Assembly (NCBI GenBank): GCA_015223015.1
Contig: JADFWK010000127.1
Span: forward strand, 1 to 10,665
DNA from: Pseudomonadota bacterium
GTDB lineage: Bacteria; Desulfobacterota; DSM-4660; Desulfatiglandales; B25-G16
Direction: 5' to 3'
DNA length: 10,665 nucleotides
Shown here: piece by piece, positions 7,248-10,665 of the stretch
Numbering within the stretch: position 1 is the first letter of the stretch
How the letters are laid out: the number at the start of each line of letters is the position of its first letter
Position numbers and translations under genes: made by a program
The notes under the pieces: model-generated
What the model was told of the DNA's origin: nothing
Database searches by the model: none
What the model saw: the letters and a program-made list of their open reading frames with translations, nothing else

Positions 7248-8207
7248 TTATCCCAAACGCCTTCGGAGGCGAGCCCGGTAGACAATTGCAACCAGATTCA
7301 ACCCCAAAACCAAAACGATGAGCACCAGGGCAGTTCCGTACTGGAGATGCCGAGTTGCTTCTATCTCTGTGCCGGCCGTGGCCAAGACATAGATGTGATA
7401 GGGAAGGGCCATGATCTCATCGAAAATAGAAGACGGCAACGACGGGCTGTAGAACACGGCCGCGGTAAACATGATGGGCGCTGTTTCACCAGCGGCCCGG
7501 CCTATACCTAGAATAGCACCAGTTAGGATACCAGGCAAGGCGGCTGGCAAGACGACTCGATAAATAGTCTGCCATTTGGTAGCCCCAAGGCCGAGAGAAG
7601 CCTCCCGGTAAGTGTCTGGAACTGCACGGAGGGCCTCTTCAGAGGCTCCGATAATAACGGGCAAGGTCATTGCCCCCAATGTGAGCGCGCCAGAGAGGAT
7701 GCTCACCCCAAAACCTAGCAAGACCACAAAGAGGGCTAGCCCAAAAAGGCCGAAGACAATGGAGGGCACCCCTGCAAGGTTATTGATCCCAAGCCGAATG
7801 ACTCTTAGTACTCGGCCTGGCCGGGCATATTCATTGAGATAGATGGCGGAGGCAACTCCAATGGGCAGGGCCACCAGAATTGCACCCATGCTGAGACAGA
7901 GAGTTCCAATAATACAGGGTAGGATACCCCCTTTGGTCATAGAGTCAATGGGTGGCTGGGTGAGGAAGGTCCAATTAATAGCTCGCCAACCCCTGGCCAC
8001 GAGAAAGTAAATGATAATTGCCAGTGCAGTGCCATTGACTGCTGCCGCAATCCGAAAAAGCCCGAAGGCAGAGCGCTGGAAAACCCTGCGGCGCCTCTCC
8101 CGTGCATGAGAGGGCTTAATCATATCATTTTGTTCCTTCTCAGCCCCCTTGAGTGCTGAGGAGGACATTGCACCCGGTTCCATAAGTGTTGTTTCTGATT
8201 CGTTCAT
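7248..8207 (-). CDS. pstA: Phosphate ABC transporter permease PstA
   Basis: PstA is one of the two inner-membrane permease subunits of the high-affinity phosphate importer. It has 319 residues: an N-terminal cytoplasmic extension of about 45 residues rich in charged residues, then about six hydrophobic helices (roughly 50-70, 95-123, 143-170, 172-190, 222-250 and 288-310). The coupling EAA loop reads [20 protein letters not shown] (200-219), where PstB docks, and GRAAGETAP (236-244) is a PstA hallmark. The extension leaves the start uncertain: ATG 8207 has only a weak site, and ATG 8123 (residue 29), preceded by AGAAGGA, is an alternative that removes most of the extension. The gene is 125 bases downstream of pstC. 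Confidence 0.95.
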   Translation of the reverse strand: MNESETTLMEPGAMSSSALKGAEKEQNDMIKPSHARERRRRVFQRSAFGLFRIAAAVNGTALAIIIYFLVARGWRAINWTFLTQPPIDSMTKGGILPCIIGTLCLSMGAILVALPIGVASAIYLNEYARPGRVLRVIRLGINNLAGVPSIVFGLFGLALFVVLLGFGVSILSGALTLGAMTLPVIIGASEEALRAVPDTYREASLGLGATKWQTIYRVVLPAALPGILTGAILGIGRAAGETAPIMFTAAVFYSPSLPSSIFDEIMALPYHIYVLATAGTEIEATRHLQYGTALVLIVLVLGLNLVAIVYRARLRRRLG

Positions 8208-8220
8208 ATTTATTCATCAC

Positions 8221-8274
8221 TCACATAACGCTATTTATATCTGATCTAATAGCAATCTGTTTTACTTTGCCCAT
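8221..8274 (-). CDS. Possible 17-residue reading frame between pstC and pstA
   Basis: An ATG at 8274 with GGAGA a few bases upstream opens a frame reading MGKVKQIAIRSDINSVM, closed by a TGA 13 bases before the pstA ATG. It could couple translation into pstA, whose own ribosome site is weak. No family is recognised, and a chance frame of this length is quite possible. Confidence 0.2.
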   Translation of the reverse strand: MGKVKQIAIRSDINSVM

Positions 8275-8303
8275 GATTCTCCAGTAGTTGAATTCAATGT
8301 CCA

Positions 8304-8324
8304 CAATCCCCAATCCCCAATCCT
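8304..8324. repeat. Three-copy heptamer repeat, G-rich on the operon mRNA
   Basis: CAATCCC occurs twice (8304-8310, 8311-8317) and CAATCCT once (8318-8324) in direct tandem, 9 bases after the pstC stop. On the operon's coding strand this reads as GG and GGGG runs separated by ATT, a pattern able to form a two-tetrad G-quadruplex or to change length by slippage. Its position between pstC and pstA could affect mRNA processing or stability. Confidence 0.7.
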
Positions 8325-8332
8325 AATCTCCC

Positions 8333-9286
8333 TCAAAGGGTTGCGGCTCCCACCTGCCTGTATTTGTGGGCGATGTGGTCTGCCACCACGTTAAAGAGCA
8401 AAGTGAAAATAAATAACACAATACCGGTTGCGAACAGGGCATAGTAATGATCTCCCCGGAAAGGGGCCTCTGCCATTTCTGCCGCTATGCTGGCAGGCAT
8501 GGGCCTTACGGGATCGAACAGCGAAGAAGGTATAAGGGTTGCACCGCCCGCAACCATGAGTACCACCATGGTCTCCCCGATAGCCCTGGACATACCCAGA
8601 ATGATAGCCGTGGCAATCCCAGAAATAGATGCGGGAACGATTACTCTGACGATTGTCTCCAAATGGGTAGCACCAAGAGCCAGCGATGCCTCTTTGAGCT
8701 CTGTGGGTACACTAAAAATGGCATCCTCAGAGATGCTGCAAATCGTCGGTATGGACATAAAGGCCAGCATCAGTGAGGCATTGAAAAGGTTCAAACCCGT
8801 GGGGAGATCAAAAACCTCTTGGAGAAAAGGGGCTACCACAACCATGCCGAAGAAGCCAATCACCACCGATGGGAGGGCTGCGAGAAGCTCTACAATCGGT
8901 TTAACCAATTCCCTTATCCGTGCCGAGGCAACCTCGGCAAGATAGAGGGCGGTCAACACCCCGAGGGGGATTGAAATTACAGAGGCTACAGTAGTAACGG
9001 CCAGAGATGCCATGATGAGCGCAAATATGCCAAAGTCAGGGGGCTCATCGGTAGGATACCAATAACGTCCAAAAATGAAATCGTTCACGGAAACCTTGGC
9101 AAAAATGGGAAGCCCTTCCATAAAGAGGAAAACAACGATGAGGCCGAGGGTTGTTATAGAAGCGAGGGCGATGCAGAAAAAAAAGATACGGATTGCCCGT
9201 TCTCTCCTCTGTCGACCCCTTCCCTTTCGAGCGAACTCGTCCATTTCTTTGATCTGGTTCTGACCCGTTCCTGCGAATGACATCAT
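8333..9286 (-). CDS. pstC: Phosphate ABC transporter permease PstC
   Basis: PstC is the partner of PstA in the inner-membrane phosphate channel. From ATG 9286 it has 317 residues: a basic N-terminal cytoplasmic segment (KGRGRQRRER, 21-30), TM1 (~32-56), a periplasmic loop with FGRYWYPTDEPPDFG, then five more helices. LAALPSVVIGFFGMVVVAPF is characteristic of the family. The EAA loop is LKEASLALGATHLETIVRV (197-215) and SRAIGETMVV (233-242) is the conserved PstC motif. The frame extends to a TTG at 9313, but the adjacent ATGs at 9286 and 9283 are better candidates; no start has a strong Shine-Dalgarno, and ATG 9244 is also possible. Weak initiation together with two hairpins upstream fits lower expression of PstC than PstS. 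Confidence 0.95.
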   Translation of the reverse strand: MMSFAGTGQNQIKEMDEFARKGRGRQRRERAIRIFFFCIALASITTLGLIVVFLFMEGLPIFAKVSVNDFIFGRYWYPTDEPPDFGIFALIMASLAVTTVASVISIPLGVLTALYLAEVASARIRELVKPIVELLAALPSVVIGFFGMVVVAPFLQEVFDLPTGLNLFNASLMLAFMSIPTICSISEDAIFSVPTELKEASLALGATHLETIVRVIVPASISGIATAIILGMSRAIGETMVVLMVAGGATLIPSSLFDPVRPMPASIAAEMAEAPFRGDHYYALFATGIVLFIFTLLFNVVADHIAHKYRQVGAATL

Positions 9287-9328
9287 CTGCACTTCTGGTA
9301 TTCTAAAGAGCAATCGTGCTGGAAAACA

Positions 9329-9351
9329 ACACCACCCATTCAGGGTGGTGT
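9329..9351 (-). terminator. Stable hairpin between pstS and pstC, attenuator or partial terminator
   Basis: A perfect 9-bp stem, ACACCACCC (9329-9337) with GGGTGGTGT (9343-9351), closes a 5-base loop. Read on the operon strand, the stem is followed by TGTTTTCC, a short imperfect T-run. It lies about 43 bases before the pstC ATG, so it could terminate part of the pstS transcripts or stop 3' exonucleases. Confidence 0.6.
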
Positions 9352-9377
9352 CTTTCTCATCGTTCTAATGAGGGAAG

Positions 9378-9410
9378 CTGGCGCACCTCGGATGAACTGA
9401 GATGCGCCAG
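9378..9410 (-). terminator. Second hairpin just after the pstS stop
   Basis: CTGGCGCA (9378-9385) pairs perfectly with TGCGCCAG (9403-9410); an inner CTC/GAG extends the stem after one mismatch. It begins 14 bases after the pstS stop codon and has no T-run. It is best read as a 3' stabiliser for a pstS-only mRNA, working with the hairpin at 9329-9351. Confidence 0.55.
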
Positions 9411-9424
9411 ATGCCACCAGCTAG

Positions 9425-10243
9425 CTAATACAGGGGCACATACCCTGCGTCGCCTACGTATTTCTGTCCTTTTTGGGGATGCAGGACAAAGTTAATAAAG
9501 TTGAGGGTATCTCCCTTTGGCCAACCAGCTGTGAACATGTAAAGCGGTCTGCAGATGGGATAGGTTCCGTTGAGGGTTGTTTCCTCTGATCCCATTATTC
9601 CATCTACCGTCAAAGCCCTCACGTTGTTATCCAGATATCCGAGACCGACATAACCGATAGCGTTTTTGTTTTTGGATACAGCCTGTACAATAGCTCCGTT
9701 AGAGGCCTGGAGAAGTGCTCCCGGAAAAACCCTTTCCTTTTTCATTACCTTTTTGTGCCACACCTCATAGGTACCAGATGAGGTATCCCTTGAGATCACG
9801 ACAATCTTCCGGTTAGGTCCTCCTATGTCTCTCCAATTTTTGATTTCTCCCTTATAGAGAGCCTTAAGTTGATCCATGCTCAGGTTTTCTAAAGGATTGC
9901 TGGGGTGCACCACCGGTACGATACAGTCGTAGGCCACTGCAAAGGGGACCGGATATCTCCCCTTTTCGACAGCTAATTTTACTTCTTTGGGTTTGATAAA
10001 GCGTGAGCTGTCCGCGATATCGGTTGATCCATCAATGAGGGCCTTGATCCCATTACCTGACCCACCACCAGAAATAGAGATTTTCACTTCCGGGTTTACT
10101 TTCATATAGATTTCTGCCACTTTCTGAGCGATGGGCAGCACCGTAGTGGAACCCTTGATCACAATATTTCCCGCCCAAACGAGATTTGCCGTAAAGCATA
10201 AGGTAACGGCCAGAGCAAATATTACAAAATTTCTTACTTTCAT
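9425..10243 (-). CDS. pstS: Periplasmic phosphate-binding protein PstS
   Basis: PstS captures phosphate in the periplasm and delivers it to PstCA. It has 272 residues, at the short end of the family. A Sec signal peptide (basic MKVR, hydrophobic core 6-20, likely cleavage after VWA at 24) precedes a type II periplasmic binding fold. The phosphate-contact motifs are present: GSTTV (31-35), SGGGSGNGI (58-66), a DIADSSR stretch (75-81), and SRDTSSGTYE (151-160). Cys16 is in the signal core but lacks a lipobox, so the protein is probably soluble rather than a lipoprotein. GGAGG (10253-10249) sits five bases before the ATG and fixes the start. It is the first gene of the operon, with Pho-box-like repeats upstream and hairpins downstream. 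Confidence 0.97.
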   Translation of the reverse strand: MKVRNFVIFALAVTLCFTANLVWAGNIVIKGSTTVLPIAQKVAEIYMKVNPEVKISISGGGSGNGIKALIDGSTDIADSSRFIKPKEVKLAVEKGRYPVPFAVAYDCIVPVVHPSNPLENLSMDQLKALYKGEIKNWRDIGGPNRKIVVISRDTSSGTYEVWHKKVMKKERVFPGALLQASNGAIVQAVSKNKNAIGYVGLGYLDNNVRALTVDGIMGSEETTLNGTYPICRPLYMFTAGWPKGDTLNFINFVLHPQKGQKYVGDAGYVPLY

Positions 10244-10268
10244 CTTTTCCTCCGATTTTTGTTTGTTA

Positions 10269-10301
10269 AAAATAGATTAGACTTGTTAGATTTTTGTTAG
10301 A
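10269..10301 (-). promoter_or_regulatory. Candidate Pho box and -10 region of pstS
   Basis: On the operon strand TCTAACA occurs at 10301-10295 and again at 10290-10284, exactly 11 bp apart, the spacing of PhoB/PhoP half-site repeats. Nine bases further on is TATTTT (10274-10269), a usable -10 without a -35, as in PhoB-type activated promoters. The half-site resembles the TTAACA type of Gram-positive PhoP boxes more than the E. coli CTGTCAT. Transcription would start close to 10262, giving a very short leader to the ATG at 10243. The area is AT-rich, so the match could partly be chance. Confidence 0.45.
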
Positions 10302-10318
10302 ATCATATTAATCTTTTA

Positions 10319-10333
10319 TTAGCGTCCTTTCAT
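10319..10333 (-). CDS. Four-codon mini-ORF MKGR with perfect Shine-Dalgarno
   Basis: On the operon strand AAAGGAGGTGATC (10346-10334) is complementary to 13 bases of the usual 16S rRNA 3' tail. It is followed immediately by ATG AAA GGA CGC and two in-frame stops, TAA TAA (the second at 10318-10316). GGAGG is five bases from the ATG, ideal spacing. The mini-ORF ends 75 bases before pstS. It may be a leader for ribosome-dependent control of pstS, or the remains of a gene start. It would be transcribed only if a promoter lies upstream of 10346; the Pho box at 10284-10301 is downstream of it. Confidence 0.4.
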   Translation of the reverse strand: MKGR

Positions 10334-10394
10334 GATCACCTCCTTTGCCTTGAAATTTTTCCCTAGAGGGGGTCAATCAGACCAAATTGGTAGA

Positions 10395-10424
10395 TGTTAG
10401 AGATGTTATAGGTTGATTGTTAGG
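10395..10424 (-). promoter_or_regulatory. Second cluster of TAACA motifs upstream of pstS
   Basis: CCTAACA (10424-10418), TATAACA (10410-10404) and TCTAACA (10401-10395) lie close together on the operon strand. They share the TAACA core with the proximal candidate Pho box but have irregular spacing (14 and 9 bases). They could be further regulator sites for an upstream promoter that would include the mini-ORF in the transcript. Confidence 0.25.
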
Positions 10425-10607
10425 GTAATATGAGAAAAGGATTAAGATTCGATGAAATCATGGGGAAGGAAAGGGTCTGAGATAGAGAGAGGAGAGATCA
10501 GTTGTCAAGAAGTTGAAACAGTGCGGGTCATATATCATTAGGCTGTTGCCGAAATCCCTTTCCGCTTGCTCTAAAACGTTTTTTGGCAAATCTAAGGCTC
10601 ACTCCAG

Positions 10608-10651
10608 GCGATGTCAAAACTCACCCTTCGGGCTCAAACAGTTGACATCGC
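10608..10651. repeat. 10-bp inverted repeat with nested CCCTTCGGG
   Basis: GCGATGTCAA (10608-10617) and TTGACATCGC (10642-10651) are perfect inverted arms around a 24-base centre that itself contains CCC-TTC-GGG flanked by CTCA on both sides. It can form a cruciform or hairpin. It may be part of the terminus of a repeat or insertion element extending beyond the window; no transposase sequence is visible to confirm that. Confidence 0.5.
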
Positions 10652-10665
10652 TTATCTTCCGCTTC

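Larger units (their letters stand above)
10244..10665. other. Gene-free region upstream of pstS
   Basis: About 420 bases with no full gene. The proximal 180 bases hold the pstS ribosome site, candidate Pho boxes, an AT-rich promoter area and a four-codon mini-ORF. Around 10440-10510 the plus strand is purine-rich without recognisable motifs. From about 10540 to the window end the sequence changes character and carries a 10-bp inverted repeat; it may be the edge of a mobile or repeated element continuing outside the window. No sensor kinase or response regulator gene is visible. Confidence 0.5.

Noticed and set aside
6464..7291. Longer PstB form starting at 7291
   Set aside because: It would overlap pstA by 44 bases and add 22 residues unlike PstB. 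ATG 7225 has a ribosome site at the right distance and gives the usual family length.
9287..9313. TTG start for PstC at 9313
   Set aside because: The extra residues are not family-like and a TTG start without a clear ribosome site is less likely than the paired ATGs at 9286 and 9283.
10196..10243. PstS as a lipoprotein through Cys16
   Set aside because: The residues before the cysteine (VTLC) do not form a lipobox, and a good signal peptidase I site occurs later at VWA.
10334..10346. Possible 3' end of a 16S rRNA gene on the plus strand (GATCACCTCCTTT)
   Set aside because: Only these 13 bases match; the preceding sequence does not resemble the conserved 16S 3' region. It is better read on the minus strand as a perfect Shine-Dalgarno.
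1..10665. CRISPR array, tRNA, rRNA or complete IS transposase
   Set aside because: No regularly spaced direct repeats of CRISPR length, no cloverleaf-like segments and no transposase motifs were noticed on either strand, although a tRNA scan could not be run.

Overview
This is a bacterial window carrying two sets of genes that point towards each other. The plus strand (1-3437) holds two adjacent genes for the halves of a heterodimeric ABC exporter; the first is cut by the window edge. The minus strand (3719-10243) holds a CcdA/DsbD-type thiol-disulfide reductant transporter and a complete phosphate-uptake operon in the order pstS-pstC-pstA-pstB-phoU. Base composition is balanced, Shine-Dalgarno sites are strong, and the gene content fits a Gram-negative bacterium. 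A Desulfobacterota (former Deltaproteobacteria) origin is my best guess. It rests on overall impression rather than a diagnostic marker.

Layout. Positions 1-1326 and 1329-3437 encode the two exporter halves, separated by 2 bases. Their NBD motifs are complementary: the first has Asp in place of the catalytic Glu, and the second has a degenerate LSAGE signature. Together they form one working and one degenerate ATP site. Between the exporter and dsbD lies a short relic (3468-3653) whose middle matches the C-terminal end of HD-GYP domains. dsbD (5233 to 3719) encodes a signal or anchor segment, a CcdA-like membrane core and a C-terminal thioredoxin domain, but not the usual large N-terminal periplasmic domain. 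A 189-bp imperfect palindrome (5269-5457) sits 35 bases upstream of the dsbD start. Its ends are related inverted repeats and it is flanked by AGCTTT direct repeats, which is what a MITE-like insertion looks like.

The Pst operon makes a periplasmic phosphate-binding protein (PstS), two permease subunits (PstC, PstA), the ATPase (PstB) and the accessory regulator PhoU. PhoU ties transporter state to a Pho two-component system that is not encoded in this window. Two hairpins lie between pstS and pstC and probably set a high PstS:permease ratio. The pstC-pstA gap holds a G-rich heptamer repeat and a possible 17-codon reading frame. The pstS upstream region has recurring TGTTA motifs (TAACA on the coding strand), two of them exactly 11 bp apart as in Pho boxes. 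It also has a striking mini-ORF: a 13-base perfect Shine-Dalgarno followed directly by ATG, three more codons and two stop codons.

No rRNA, tRNA, CRISPR array or complete transposase gene was seen. No clearly new multi-gene system is evident. The most interesting items are the MITE-like palindrome at dsbD, the mini-ORF leader before pstS, and the HD-GYP relic.
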